From contig JAWKUH010000023.1 of assembly GCA_041398665.1 (NCBI GenBank), positions 1 through 64,000 on the forward strand: a stretch of 64,000 nucleotides of DNA, given 5' to 3'. The notes under the pieces were generated by a model. The model saw nothing but the letters and a program-made list of their open reading frames with translations, did no database searches and was not told the origin of the DNA. The stretch comes from Rohdeia sp041398665 (GTDB taxonomy: Bacteria > Planctomycetota > UBA1135 > GCA-002686595). Numbering within the stretch: position 1 is the stretch's first letter; the number at the start of each line of letters is the position of its first letter. Positions 33,442-42,863 of this stretch are shown here, one piece after another. Both the position numbers and the translations under genes were made by a program.

Positions 33442-34658
33442 ACGCCGGAGCTGCCTCGCACCGCGACTACGCCGTCGTCACCGGCGCGTACTGGACGTAC
33501 ACGTTGACGGACGGGGCGATCCGCACGCTCGTCCTGTTCCACCTCGAGCGGCTCGGGTACGTACCGCTCGAGATCGTCGGGCTGTTCCTCGCGTACGAGC
33601 TGCTCGGCGTCGTCACCAACCTCGTCGCCGGGCGCGTCGCGACGCGCTTCGGACTCCGGTCGACGCTGCTCGCCGGACTCGCGCTCCAGACCGCGACCTG
33701 CGCGGCGTTCGCCCTCGCGGCGCATCCCGTCACGCTCGTCGTGCTCGCGCTCGGACAGGGCGCGTGCGGCGTGTCGAAGGACCTCGTCAAGACGAGCGCG
33801 AAGACCTGGGTCAAGCTCGTCGTGCGCGAGGGCGACCGCAGCGGACTCATGCGGCTCGTGAGTCTGCTCACCGGTTCGAAGAACGCGCTCAAGGGCGTGG
33901 GCTTCCTGCTCGGCGGCGCCCTGCTCACGGGCGTCGGTTTCGCCGCGGCCTGCGCCGGCATGGCGGCCGCGCTCGCCCTCGCACTCGTCCTCTCCGCGAC
34001 GCTGTTGCCGAGCCGCGCGGGCCGCGCCGCGTCGCCGCACCTCGTGCGCTTCTTCTCGCGCGACACGCGGCTCAACTGGCTCTCCGCCGCGCGCCTCTTC
34101 CTGTTCGCCTCGCGCGACGCGTGGTTCGTGCTCGCGCTGCCGTTCTTCCTGCGCGCGGAGGAGGGCTGGAGCGTCGTCGCGGTCTCGACCTTCCTCGCGC
34201 TCTGGACGATCGGCTACGGCGTCGTGCAGGCCGCGGCGCCGCGCTTCGTCGGACGCGATCCGGACGCGCGCCGGCTCCTCGTGTGGGGCGCCACGCTCGC
34301 GCTCCCGCTCGCGGCCGTCGTCGCCGCTCTCGAGCTCGCGGCGAGCCCGGGCCCCTGGCTCGTCGTCGCGCTCGCCGTGTTCGGGGCGCTCTTCGCGGCG
34401 AACAGCGCGATCCACAGCTTCCTCGTCGTCCACTTCGCCGAGCGCGAACGCGCCGCGAGCGACGTCGGCTTCTACTACGCGTCGAACGCGGCGGGCCGCT
34501 GTCTCGGGACGTTCCTCTCGGGTGCGCTGCACCAGGCCTTCGGCGGCGGTTCGTCGGGACTCGTCGCCTGCATCGGTGCGGCCGGAGGTCTCACCGTGCT
34601 CGCGCTCGCGTGCAGCGTCCCGCTCGTCGCCGCCGAGCGCCGCGCGACGCCGGCCTGA
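33438..34658 (+). CDS. arsJ: Organoarsenical efflux MFS transporter ArsJ
   Basis: A 406-residue, roughly 12-helix major-facilitator protein. The N-terminus VVTGAYWTYTLTDGAIRTLV and the next segment VGLFLAYELLGVVTNLVAG are characteristic of ArsJ. ArsJ exports 1-arseno-3-phosphoglycerate, which breaks down outside to arsenate, so the pair removes arsenate from the cell. The GTG start at 33438 overlaps the GAPDH stop, so the two enzymes are made together. Further pieces are SKDLVKTSAKTWVKL and GSKNALKGVGF. Length matches known ArsJ proteins. Confidence 0.92.
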   Translation: MNAGAASHRDYAVVTGAYWTYTLTDGAIRTLVLFHLERLGYVPLEIVGLFLAYELLGVVTNLVAGRVATRFGLRSTLLAGLALQTATCAAFALAAHPVTLVVLALGQGACGVSKDLVKTSAKTWVKLVVREGDRSGLMRLVSLLTGSKNALKGVGFLLGGALLTGVGFAAACAGMAAALALALVLSATLLPSRAGRAASPHLVRFFSRDTRLNWLSAARLFLFASRDAWFVLALPFFLRAEEGWSVVAVSTFLALWTIGYGVVQAAAPRFVGRDPDARRLLVWGATLALPLAAVVAALELAASPGPWLVVALAVFGALFAANSAIHSFLVVHFAERERAASDVGFYYASNAAGRCLGTFLSGALHQAFGGGSSGLVACIGAAGGLTVLALACSVPLVAAERRATPA

Positions 34659-34667
34659 CGCGAACGG

Positions 34668-34883
34668 CTACTCGCCGGCCTCGACGGTGTCCGAACTCGC
34701 GGCGACGTGGCTCGCCGCACCGAGCCCGAGGATCGACGCCACGAGCACGCCGCCGCCCAGCAGCAGGCTGCCGACCCACATCACGACGACGGCGACGGCC
34801 CACGCCGCGAGCAGTCCGAGCCCGAAGCGGAAGCCGGTGCGGAACGGGCGGTCGAGGACGAGCGGCTTCGCGGTGGCTGCCAT
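34668..34883 (-). CDS. Small membrane protein, function unknown
   Basis: 71 residues with a basic N-terminus and two adjacent hydrophobic segments (about 22-40 and 43-58). It matches no family I know. A TANNNT hexamer (TAGCGT, 34890-34895) lies 6 nt before the ATG, as for other genes in the window, and codon-position GC is high, so it is probably expressed. It converges on arsJ and diverges from the SRPBCC gene. Confidence 0.6.
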   Translation of the reverse strand: MAATAKPLVLDRPFRTGFRFGLGLLAAWAVAVVVMWVGSLLLGGGVLVASILGLGAASHVAASSDTVEAGE

Positions 34884-34889
34884 GCTCGG

Positions 34890-34895
34890 ACGCTA
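34890..34895 (-). promoter_or_regulatory. -10-like TAGCGT, likely leaderless promoter
   Basis: On the minus strand TAGCGT ends 6 nt before the ATG at 34883. Confidence 0.4.
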
Positions 34896-34980
34896 GCAAT
34901 TCGCACCCGCCGCTCGCCGTTCGGAACCGTGCTGCGAGCGTGTTCGGTGCGCTCGTGGAACGGGGCGCCGCGCCCGCTGG

Positions 34981-34986
34981 TACCCT
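34981..34986 (+). promoter_or_regulatory. -10-like TACCCT, likely leaderless promoter
   Basis: TACCCT ends 6 nt before the GTG at 34993; no Shine-Dalgarno sequence is present. Confidence 0.4.
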
Positions 34987-34992
34987 CCGCGC

Positions 34993-35643
34993 GTGCGGAC
35001 CACCCTGCTGACGATCCTCGGCCTGTTCCTCGCGGCGTACGTCTACGGACTGACCCTGCCGCGGAGCACCGTGGTCGAGAAGTCGTCGGAGACGCGCGCC
35101 GATCCCGCGCGCCTGTACGAGCTGGTCGGCGATCTCGCGCGCTGGCCCGAGTGGTCGCCCGCCTTCAGGGAGACCGACGAGTTCGACGTCGACGTGCGGC
35201 CCGGCGAGCGCACGACCGGCGTCGGCGCGAACTGCAAGGTGCTCTTCGGTCGGCGGTCGGAGTCGGGCACGAAGTTCGAGTTCGCCGCGCTGTTCCTCGT
35301 CGCCGAGGACGACCCGAAGCACGGCGTCACGCTCGAGGTGCGACTCGGGACGCCGGACACCGATCTCATCGGCGGGGAGGGGACGCGCGCGTGGGAGTCG
35401 ATCCGCTGGGAGCCCGCCGCCGACGGCGGGACGAAGGTGACGTGGAAGCGGACCGGCGAGGACATGGACCAGCCGCTGCTGCGACTCGTCGATCGCTTCG
35501 CGATGGCGTCGCGCGTCGAGGAGCAGGTCGTCGCCGGGCTCGACGCGCTCGTCGAGGCGGCGGAGTCGCCGTCGAAGCCCGCGGGACGTTCGGACGACCT
35601 CGCGCCGGCGCCGATCGGCGCCGCGGTGCACGACGGCGAGTAG
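34993..35643 (+). CDS. SRPBCC-fold (polyketide cyclase/dehydrase-like) protein with membrane anchor
   Basis: A 216-residue protein. The N-terminal hydrophobic segment (TLLTILGLFLAAYVYGLTL) is followed by a START/SRPBCC-like domain with ETRADPARLYELVGDLARWP, EWSPAFRETD and GGTKVTWKRTGEDMDQPLL. Such domains bind hydrophobic ligands; no enzyme activity can be assigned. It converges on the Rad50-like gene, leaving 6 bp between stops. The start GTG follows the TANNNT box. Confidence 0.75.
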   Translation: MRTTLLTILGLFLAAYVYGLTLPRSTVVEKSSETRADPARLYELVGDLARWPEWSPAFRETDEFDVDVRPGERTTGVGANCKVLFGRRSESGTKFEFAALFLVAEDDPKHGVTLEVRLGTPDTDLIGGEGTRAWESIRWEPAADGGTKVTWKRTGEDMDQPLLRLVDRFAMASRVEEQVVAGLDALVEAAESPSKPAGRSDDLAPAPIGAAVHDGE

Positions 35644-35649
35644 CGCGTC

Positions 35650-38600
35650 CTACTCCGTCGCGCCGACCGTCTCCTCGACGGCGGCCGACGCCTCGAGGTG
35701 GTCGACGAGCGCGTTCGCGAGCTGCGCCGCCTCGCCCTTCTCGAGCGTGCGTCCGTGCTTCTGCGCCTCGGCGAGACCGCGCCCGATCACGGCGGCGCGG
35801 TCGAGCGGCTCGTTCGAGTCCACGACGCCGCGCTCCTCGAGCGCCGTCGCGATCTTCTCGAGCGTCGTGTCGCGCATGGCCTTGCCGAGCAGGTCCTTGC
35901 GCTGCGTCTTGTCCTCGAGCGCGGCGAGCATCGCGCGCGCGTCGTCGCCGAAGCGCTTCGCCAGCGCCGCGAGCGGTTCGAAGTAGTCGCTCTTGACGCC
36001 GGAGGCGCGCAGGTCGGCGCGTTCGATCGGACGACCGCGGCCCACGTGCCAGGCCTCGACGACGGCGCGTGCGACGCCGCTCGCGCCGCGAGGCGCTTCG
36101 CGAGCTTCGTCGCCGAGGGCCGCCGCCGTCGCCGCCGGTGCGTTCTCGACGACGCCGAGACGCTCGATGCCGTCCTCGACGAGGCGCCTCAGCGCCTCGC
36201 GGTCCTCGCGCAGGAGGTGGTAGACGTGCAGACGTTCCGGCGCGTCGAAGCGCCGCGGCGCGTCCGCGCGCACCGCCCGCGCCCAGTCGCTCTCGGACAG
36301 GCCCGCGGGCTCGGGCAGACGGCGGCGTTCGGGCAGCGCGGCCGCGACCTGTTCGGCCTTCGAACGCGCGAGCCCGCGCACCTCCGCGAGGTCGACGACC
36401 TGCGGCTGCGGCAGTTGCCGTTCGCGCGCGATCTGCGTCCACAGCGCGGCCTCCGCGGGGTGCGCGGAGAGGTAGACGATCTGGCGTCCCTCGCTCGCGA
36501 CCTCGAGCACGGTCCCTACGAGTTCGCGCAGACGGTCGCCGTCCGCCGCGCCGAAGGCCTCGTCGAGGATCCACGGCAGCTTCTCGCCCGGCGCCTCGAG
36601 CGTCTCGGCGAACGCGAGGCGCACGGCGAGCAGGAGCTGCACGCGCGTGCCGTCCGACAGTTCGTCGAGCTCCATGCGCTTGCCGGTCTCGCCGTCGAGC
36701 GCGCACAGCCGCGACTTGAGGCCGAGCTCGATGCGGTAGCGCCCGCGGGTGAAGCGGCCGAGGAGTTCGTCCGAGCGGCGCATGACGCGCGGCGAGCTCT
36801 TCTCCTTGTGCTCCTTGCGGACGTCCTTGACGAGGTGCTGCGCGCACAGACGGACGAGTTGCTCCTCGAAGAGTTCGCGCGCCTCGCGCTCCTTCGTGTC
36901 GCGCTCCGTCGCCGCGGCCTGCCAGGGGTCGTCGGCGCGCGCCTGCTCGACGCGCGTGCGGATGGCGGCGATGTTCTCGGAGAGCTCCTCGCGCTTCTTC
37001 GCGCGCTGTTCCTCGCGCTCGAGCCTGCGGTCGAGCTCCTCGTCGCTGAGGTCGGCGAGGTGTTTCGCCTCCTCGAGCCGGGCGAGCGCCTCGCGCTGCG
37101 TCCCGACGAGTTCGTGGCGTTCGCTGCGCTGACGCTCGTACGCGTCGCGCTGCGCGAGCAACGCCTCAGCACCGCCGAGGTCGCCGGGCTCGAGCCGCAG
37201 GCGTGCGAACGCCTCGGCTCGGCGAGTCCGCGCGCGCTCCGCCTCCGTCGCGGCCGCGTCGGCGTCGCGCGTGTCGGACTCGGTGCGGGCCTGCGCGCGG
37301 CGGCGTTCCTCGAGCGAGCGCTCGGCCGTCTCGAGTCGCGCCTGGGCGGCGGCGACGTCGGCGGGCGGCGAACCGAGACCGAGCGCCTCCGCGACGCCGG
37401 CCAGCGCCTCCTCGCGGCGGCGCTCGACCTCGGCGACGCGCGAGTCCTGTCCGTCCCGGTCCTCGAGCAGCTTGCGCAGCTTCTCGCGCACCGAGAAGGA
37501 CTCGAGGAGCGTCGCGGACGGCGTGTCCGCCGCGAGTCCGAGGTTGGCGCGCAACTGCGCGCCGCGCGCCGTGAGTTCGTCGAGCTTCTTCACGAGCTCG
37601 TCGCGCTGCACGCGCAGCGTCAATCGGTCGCGTCCGTCCGTGGCGAGCGCGCGACCGAGCCAGCCGAGCCCGAACCCGCCGAGCGCGGCGAACCAGACGT
37701 CGACGGTGACGGCGAGCGCCGCGCCGACCGCCGTCAGGATCGCGCCGAAGGCGACGTGGCGACCGCGCGAGGCGAGTGCGCTCGAGCCGGCGACGACGCC
37801 GAGTCGGCGCTCGACCTCGTCGAGCTGACCGCGCGTCGACGCCTCGTTGCGTGCGAGCACCTCGACCTCGCCGAGCGACTCCGGCGTCGGCAGGTGCGTT
37901 CCGTTCGAGAGTCCGCTCGCACGTCGGGCGGCGGCGAGCGCGGCCTCCGCACGCGCGAGGTCCTCGCGCGCCTGTGCCGCGCGGTCGTCGGCGCGCCGCG
38001 CGTTCTCGAGGCGTTCGCGCGCGGTGCGCACGCCTTCCTCGTCGACGCCGCCGGCGAGGCGCGCCGACGCCGCGGACGACTCGCGTGCGGCGCGCTGCGC
38101 GTCGGTCGCGCGCGACTCGGCGGTGTGCCACTCGCTCTCGACGCGCTCGAGCTCCTTCAGGCTGTCGGCCCGTGCGTGTTCCAGTTCGGCCGGGAACGCT
38201 GCGAGGCGCGCCTCGGCGGCCGCGAGTTCGCGACGGGCGCGCGCAGCCTCCTTGGCGTTGCGCAGTCGCACCGCGGTCAGTTCGGCCTCGTGCGCCTCGC
38301 GGCGCTGCCGCTCGAGGCTCTCGACGCTCTCCTCCTCGCGTGCGAGCGCATCGAGCTCGCGCACCGCGCGTTCGACGGCGCGCCGTGCCTCGCGGACCTG
38401 CTTGCCGAGCTCGGACCCGACGCGGCTCGAGACCTTGTGCTCCTCCTCGACCGCGTCGAGGTCGTAGCCGCCCGCCACCCGTCGCGCGAGTTCGCGTCCG
38501 AAGTCGTCGTGTCCCTCCGTGCGCCACAGGCTGCGCGCGGGGAGGTGGAAGGCGTGCGCGCGACCCTCCGCCGGGTCGGCGAGTCGGTCGCCGCCCTCGC

Positions 38601-38856
38601 GACGCCACGCGAGCGAACCGTCGACGAAGCTCGACTCGAAGCGGTCGTCACCGTGCTCGACGACGGCGGTCGCTCGACCCTCCTCGAGTTCGCGCGCCTT
38701 CTCGGGGAACAGGAGCGCGGCGATCGTGAGGCCCGTGCGGCTCTTCCCCGAACCGTTCGGTCCGACGACGAGCACGGCGCCGCGCCCCAACGCGTCGATC
38801 TCGAACGGGCGGTCGATGCCGGGGATCCGGTCGACCTGGAGCGAGCGGACCCTCAC
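35650..38856 (-). CDS. Rad50/SbcC-like AAA ATPase (YhaN type)
   Basis: A 1068-residue SMC-like ATPase. The N-terminal Walker A is VVGPNGSGKSRTG (about 30-42). Long coiled coils (about 150-340 and 420-640) flank a central hydrophobic hairpin (ILTAVGAALAVTVDVWFAALG) in place of a zinc hook, which is the YhaN pattern. The C-terminal half has a signature-like LDELSDGTRVQLLLAVRLAF and Walker B LPWILDEAFGAADGDRL. About 240 extra helical residues follow. Its start GTG 38856 overlaps the stop of the nuclease gene (GTGA). With that nuclease it should form an Mre11-Rad50-like complex acting on DNA ends, possibly at the membrane. Confidence 0.85.
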   Translation of the reverse strand: MRVRSLQVDRIPGIDRPFEIDALGRGAVLVVGPNGSGKSRTGLTIAALLFPEKARELEEGRATAVVEHGDDRFESSFVDGSLAWRREGGDRLADPAEGRAHAFHLPARSLWRTEGHDDFGRELARRVAGGYDLDAVEEEHKVSSRVGSELGKQVREARRAVERAVRELDALAREEESVESLERQRREAHEAELTAVRLRNAKEAARARRELAAAEARLAAFPAELEHARADSLKELERVESEWHTAESRATDAQRAARESSAASARLAGGVDEEGVRTARERLENARRADDRAAQAREDLARAEAALAAARRASGLSNGTHLPTPESLGEVEVLARNEASTRGQLDEVERRLGVVAGSSALASRGRHVAFGAILTAVGAALAVTVDVWFAALGGFGLGWLGRALATDGRDRLTLRVQRDELVKKLDELTARGAQLRANLGLAADTPSATLLESFSVREKLRKLLEDRDGQDSRVAEVERRREEALAGVAEALGLGSPPADVAAAQARLETAERSLEERRRAQARTESDTRDADAAATEAERARTRRAEAFARLRLEPGDLGGAEALLAQRDAYERQRSERHELVGTQREALARLEEAKHLADLSDEELDRRLEREEQRAKKREELSENIAAIRTRVEQARADDPWQAAATERDTKEREARELFEEQLVRLCAQHLVKDVRKEHKEKSSPRVMRRSDELLGRFTRGRYRIELGLKSRLCALDGETGKRMELDELSDGTRVQLLLAVRLAFAETLEAPGEKLPWILDEAFGAADGDRLRELVGTVLEVASEGRQIVYLSAHPAEAALWTQIARERQLPQPQVVDLAEVRGLARSKAEQVAAALPERRRLPEPAGLSESDWARAVRADAPRRFDAPERLHVYHLLREDREALRRLVEDGIERLGVVENAPAATAAALGDEAREAPRGASGVARAVVEAWHVGRGRPIERADLRASGVKSDYFEPLAALAKRFGDDARAMLAALEDKTQRKDLLGKAMRDTTLEKIATALEERGVVDSNEPLDRAAVIGRGLAEAQKHGRTLEKGEAAQLANALVDHLEASAAVEETVGATE

Positions 38857-40172
38857 TCCTCGACCTCGCCGTCGTCGTCGTCCGATTCGTCCGCGGGGCC
38901 CGGCGCGACCGCCGTCGCGGGTCGGTTCTCGACCTGCGCGACCAGCGCGGCGACGAGGTCGCTCCCCGCGCGGCGCAGGCACTGTTCGAGGAGCGCGTCG
39001 TCGACCTCGAGGTCCTTGAGGCCGAGGCGGTCCGCGATGCGCGTCCACTCGCGCTGCAGCGACTTGCGCGCGCGGCCGAGGACCTCGTCGCGTCCGTCGC
39101 CGCCGCCCTCGAGCGCCAGCATCCGATGCGCCACGAGGCCGGGGTAGTCGTCGCGCTCGGAGCGCGCCGCGAGGTCCACCGCGGGGGCGGTCGCGTCGCT
39201 GATCTTGTCGAGGAAGATCGTCGTGCCCGCGCCGGTGTGCTCGAACGGCGCGGAGCGCAGCTCGTCGAGCGCGCGCGCGAGTTCCTGGGGCGCGGCGACC
39301 TCGCCGACGAGCCGGACCCTCAGTCCGACCGAGGTCGCGGCGTCCTCGGCGCCGGAGAGTTCCGCCTCGAGCTCGCGCATCGTGCGCGTCAACGCGCCGA
39401 GGAGGTCGCCGTCCGCGAGTTCGACGTCGCGGTGCTCGAACCGCAGCGGCGCGAGCGGGACCTGCTCGAAGCGCAGCTTGCCGCCGTCGACCTCGAGGAC
39501 CCACGGACCGTGCGGACCGGTCTCGCTCGGGTCCAGTGCGACCACGGAGCCGAGGTAGCCGCGCGGCTTCGCCGCCGAGAGGGCGCTCGGTGCGTGCACG
39601 TGTCCGAGCAACCACGCGTCGGCGTCCGCCGCCTCGAGCTCGCCGCTCGTGATCGGCGCGTAGCGACTGCCCGACACGTCGAGGTCGGCGTGCAGCAGTC
39701 CGACGCGCAGCGCCGAACCCTGGGCTCGCCGCGGCAGCTCGCCGAGCGGCGACTCGTCGTGGTGGCGTTCGGGGAACGACCAGCCGACGACGCGGACCGG
39801 ATCGGGAGCGTCGAGCGCGACCTCCTCCCAACGCCCGCCGCGACCGAGGAGCACGAAGGAGGGGATGAGGTCCGCGAGACGCGGCAGCGCCTGCACGTCG
39901 TGGTTGCCCGTGACGCCGATCACCTGGATGCCGGCTTCCGCGAGTCGTTCGACGCCGCGCCGCAGCGCGTCGAACGCCGCGAAGCGGTCCTCGATGCGTT
40001 CGACCACGTCGCCGGCCATGAGCACGGCGTGAACGCGGCGGCGGAGCGCGAACTCGACGCAGCGCCGCCACGCGGCGGCGGGACCGTGCTCGTCGGGGTC
40101 GGCACCGGTGGGGACCCTGCTCGGCCGGCGGCCCAGGTGCAGGTCCCCGACGCAGAGGAGGCGGGTCGTCAC
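38853..40172 (-). CDS. Mre11/SbcD-like DNA-repair metallophosphoesterase (YhaO type)
   Basis: A 439-residue calcineurin-like nuclease. All metal motifs are present: CVGDLHLG, LMAGDVVE, VTGNHDVQALP, LLHADLDVSG and LLGHVHAP. The C-terminal region is longer than in SbcD and acidic at the end, fitting YhaO-like proteins. The start is GTG at 40172, directly before the first motif; the open frame further upstream is non-coding in character. It is the first gene of a two-gene operon with the Rad50-like ATPase. Expected activity is a Mn2+-dependent exo- or endonuclease on DNA ends. Confidence 0.87.
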   Translation of the reverse strand: MTTRLLCVGDLHLGRRPSRVPTGADPDEHGPAAAWRRCVEFALRRRVHAVLMAGDVVERIEDRFAAFDALRRGVERLAEAGIQVIGVTGNHDVQALPRLADLIPSFVLLGRGGRWEEVALDAPDPVRVVGWSFPERHHDESPLGELPRRAQGSALRVGLLHADLDVSGSRYAPITSGELEAADADAWLLGHVHAPSALSAAKPRGYLGSVVALDPSETGPHGPWVLEVDGGKLRFEQVPLAPLRFEHRDVELADGDLLGALTRTMRELEAELSGAEDAATSVGLRVRLVGEVAAPQELARALDELRSAPFEHTGAGTTIFLDKISDATAPAVDLAARSERDDYPGLVAHRMLALEGGGDGRDEVLGRARKSLQREWTRIADRLGLKDLEVDDALLEQCLRRAGSDLVAALVAQVENRPATAVAPGPADESDDDDGEVEE

Positions 40173-40431
40173 GGGGGTCGGGGAATGGAACACGGGCGCG
40201 GCGCGTGTGCAAGCGTCGCGCGCCGTCCCCGCGTCGGTCGGCGGCGCTCGACCGCTCCACCGAGGAAAAGGGGCTGGGGGGCTCGCACGGGCGGCCCGTC
40301 GTCGCGTAGACACGTGCCACGCCCGGCGAGCTCGCGGTACGGGTCGAACAAGAGCGGAGCGCGCGGCGCTCCGAGCCCAGGGACGCCGCGGCGCACACGA
40401 GCGCCGCGCGTCGAGAACACGAGAAGACCCC

Positions 40432-41529
40432 ATGTTGCAGCGCGCGATCGGCCTGACCGCCGTCTCCATCCCCGCCCTCCTCGGCCTCGAACGGGCCGTC
40501 CTCCTCCCCGCGACGACGGCGAGCGCCGCAGCGGGAGATCGCCTCGAGCGCCGCGTCGCGGACGGCGAGTCCCGGACGCGGACCTTCGCTCTCGACCGCG
40601 AGATGGAGGTCACGGACTTCCGCCTCGTCTTCAACGGCGAGGAGATCGATCCCTCGATGTTCGGCGGCGGCGACATGGACGCGACGACCACCGACTCGAT
40701 CCGTCTCGAGATGACGGACAAGGTCGAGAAGGGGACCGACGACGGTCGGCAGGCGAAGTTCGTGCGCACCTACACGACGCTCGAGGGTCGCAACGAACTC
40801 AGCGGCGGCATGTTCGAGGCCATGGGCGAGGGCGGCGGCGAGACCGACCTCGCGAGCGACCTCGAGGGACTCGACGTCGTCTTCACGCTCGACCGCGAGT
40901 CCGGCGAGTACACCGCCGCCTTCCCCGAGGACAGCGACGCCGACACGGAGCTGCTCGAGGACCTCGAGGGCGACCTCGACTTCGCCGCGCTGCTGCCCGA
41001 CCGCGAGGTCGCGGTCGACGACGAGTGGGAGCTCCCGCTCGAGCTCTTCGTCGAACTGACGGAGCCCGGCGGCGACCTCAAGCTCACGCCGCCCGACGAC
41101 GAGGGTGCCGAGGACGTCGAGAACCCGCTCGAGAACACCGACGACGAACCGACCTACGACGGAACGTTCAAGGCGCGGCTGCGCGGCTTCCGCGAGGAGG
41201 ACGGCGTGCGCTACGCGGACGTCGACCTCGAGTTCGAGATCTCGAGCGAGCTCGAGGTGACCGACGCGCTCGACCCGATGACCCAGGACTCGCCCATGGG
41301 CGAGATGACGATCACGCCGATCGAGATCCGCGTCGAGCGCACCGCCGAGGGCAAGGGCCACTTCGTGTGGAACGTCACGCGCGGCTGCGTCCGCTCCGTC
41401 CACATCGAGGCGGACCTGACCGAGCTCAACTACAACGCGGTCGAGATCGACCTCGGCGGCGAGGTCATGGAGCAGTCCCAGGAGATCACCTCCGAGGGCT
41501 CGATGACCTGCGACCTCACCGTGGAGTGA
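40432..41529 (+). CDS. Acidic exported protein, paralogue A of a tandem pair
   Basis: 365 residues. The signal-like N-terminus (AIGLTAVSIPALLGLERAVL) is followed by a soluble, very acidic domain rich in short strands: RTFALDREMEVTDFRLVFNG, GLDVVFTLDRESGEYTAAFP, and a C-terminal strand SEGSMTCDLTVE. It has no recognised domain. The gene at 41709 has the same layout (VIFTLDADSGEYVAAFPEES in place of VVFTLDRESGEYTAAFPEDS), so the two are tandem duplicates. The pattern of about 360 residues with regular beta content suggests an extracytoplasmic sandwich. A strong hairpin follows the stop. Function unknown. Confidence 0.72.
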   Translation: MLQRAIGLTAVSIPALLGLERAVLLPATTASAAAGDRLERRVADGESRTRTFALDREMEVTDFRLVFNGEEIDPSMFGGGDMDATTTDSIRLEMTDKVEKGTDDGRQAKFVRTYTTLEGRNELSGGMFEAMGEGGGETDLASDLEGLDVVFTLDRESGEYTAAFPEDSDADTELLEDLEGDLDFAALLPDREVAVDDEWELPLELFVELTEPGGDLKLTPPDDEGAEDVENPLENTDDEPTYDGTFKARLRGFREEDGVRYADVDLEFEISSELEVTDALDPMTQDSPMGEMTITPIEIRVERTAEGKGHFVWNVTRGCVRSVHIEADLTELNYNAVEIDLGGEVMEQSQEITSEGSMTCDLTVE

Positions 41530-41577
41530 ACGGCGGGCGCGGCCCGGACGCGCCGCCGCCACCGCTCGCGCCATCCA

Positions 41578-41609
41578 GGCCCCCGTCGGCTCCCGAGCCG
41601 GCGGGGGCC
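41578..41609 (+). terminator. Strong hairpin terminator after paralogue A
   Basis: Two 15-nt arms (41578-41592 and 41595-41609) pair with only one G-U wobble. It lies 49 nt after the stop. There is no U-tract. Confidence 0.6.
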
Positions 41610-41708
41610 TTGCCGTGGGCTGCCGTTCCCCACGGCATACTCGGCGGCACGCGCGGAGGCCCGTGGGTCCCGCGACCACCCACTCCCGTCGCGGAGGAAC
41701 TCGCAGCC

Positions 41709-42818
41709 ATGTTCGAACGCAAGCACGTCGCCGGCCTCGCCGCCTTCACCCTCGTCGCACTCCCGCTCGCCGACCTGTCCCGCAGGGCGGAGGAGGGCGA
41801 GACGCGCGAACGCACCATCACGAGCACGCGCACGATGGCCGTGACCGACTCGGTCATGCGCATCGACGGCGAGGAGCGCGAGATGGGCGCTCGCGGCGGC
41901 GGCTCGACGACGCGGACCTTCTCGGCCGAGATGACCGACGTCTTCCAGAAGGTCGCCGACGGACGCGCGACCAGGTTCACGCGCACCTTCGGCGACATCG
42001 CCTCGAAGAGCGAGCGCGAGGGCGGCGCCCAGGGCGGCGGTCAGGGAGGTCAGGGCGGCGGCGGTCGCGGTCGCGGCTTCGGCGGACCGCGGAACCTCGT
42101 CAGCAAGCTGACGGGCGAGGACGTGATCTTCACGCTCGACGCCGACTCCGGCGAGTACGTCGCCGCCTTCCCCGAGGAGAGCTCCGCCGACAAGGACCTG
42201 CTCGAGGGCCTCGTCGCCGACGTCGAGTGCGCCGCGTTCCTGCCGTCGTCGTCCGTCGAGGTCGGCGCGGAGTGGGACGTCCCGCTCGACGTCTTCGCCT
42301 TCGTCGCCATGCCCGCCGGCAACCTGCACCTCGCCCCCGAGGAGTCGGGCGACGACGGCGAGGGTCGCGGCGGCAACCGGCGCGGCGGCTTCCGCGGCTT
42401 CGGTCGTCCCGACAACAGCGACGCGACGATGCCCTACGAGTTCTCGGGCAAGTTCAAGGCGACGCTCGCGGAGTACGTCGAGGTCGACGGCGCCCGCTTC
42501 GCGCGCATCGAACTCGCGTTCGACGTCACCGGCGAGCGCGACCTCGCCAAGGACGCCGAGCCCGTCACGCGCGAGACGCCGGACGGCGGTGAGATCACGA
42601 TGACGACGATCGAGTTGCTCGAGACGCACAAGGTCGAGGGCAAGGGCGAGCTCATGTGGGACGTCGGCCACGGCCGACTCTCCTCGCTCACGCTCGAGGG
42701 CGACGTCGAGGAGAGCGTCTCGAGCGCCACCGAGATGGAGAGCGACGAGGGCACTCGCAGCTTCGAGAACGAGACGATCTCGGAGGGCACGCTCGCCTTC
42801 GAGTACCACGTGAAGTGA
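41709..42818 (+). CDS. Acidic exported protein, paralogue B of a tandem pair
   Basis: 369 residues. The signal-like N-terminus (HVAGLAAFTLVALPLADL) and the same internal phrases as paralogue A are present: TRERTITSTRTMAVTDSVMR, FTLDADSGEYVAAFPEES, and a final SEGTLAFEYHVK. It differs by Gly/Arg-rich inserts (GGGRGRGFGGPRN and GGNRRGGFRGFG). These inserts look like flexible or nucleic-acid/polyanion-binding loops. A GGAGGA sequence lies about 10 nt before the ATG. Function unknown. Confidence 0.72.
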   Translation: MFERKHVAGLAAFTLVALPLADLSRRAEEGETRERTITSTRTMAVTDSVMRIDGEEREMGARGGGSTTRTFSAEMTDVFQKVADGRATRFTRTFGDIASKSEREGGAQGGGQGGQGGGGRGRGFGGPRNLVSKLTGEDVIFTLDADSGEYVAAFPEESSADKDLLEGLVADVECAAFLPSSSVEVGAEWDVPLDVFAFVAMPAGNLHLAPEESGDDGEGRGGNRRGGFRGFGRPDNSDATMPYEFSGKFKATLAEYVEVDGARFARIELAFDVTGERDLAKDAEPVTRETPDGGEITMTTIELLETHKVEGKGELMWDVGHGRLSSLTLEGDVEESVSSATEMESDEGTRSFENETISEGTLAFEYHVK

Positions 42819-42822
42819 GCGC

Positions 42823-42850
42823 CGCGCGGGCGTCCACCGGCGCCCGCGCG
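42823..42850 (+). terminator. First of two tandem hairpins after paralogue B
   Basis: A 10-bp perfect stem (CGCGCGGGCG / CGCCCGCGCG) with an 8-nt loop begins 5 nt after the stop codon. Confidence 0.55.
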
Positions 42851-42863
42851 CAGTACGAGATCC

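Noticed and set aside
34591..35631. Minus-strand gene opposite the SRPBCC protein
   Set aside because: It is antisense to a recognisable SRPBCC domain and has no motif; only the 71-residue ORF at 34668-34883 is kept.
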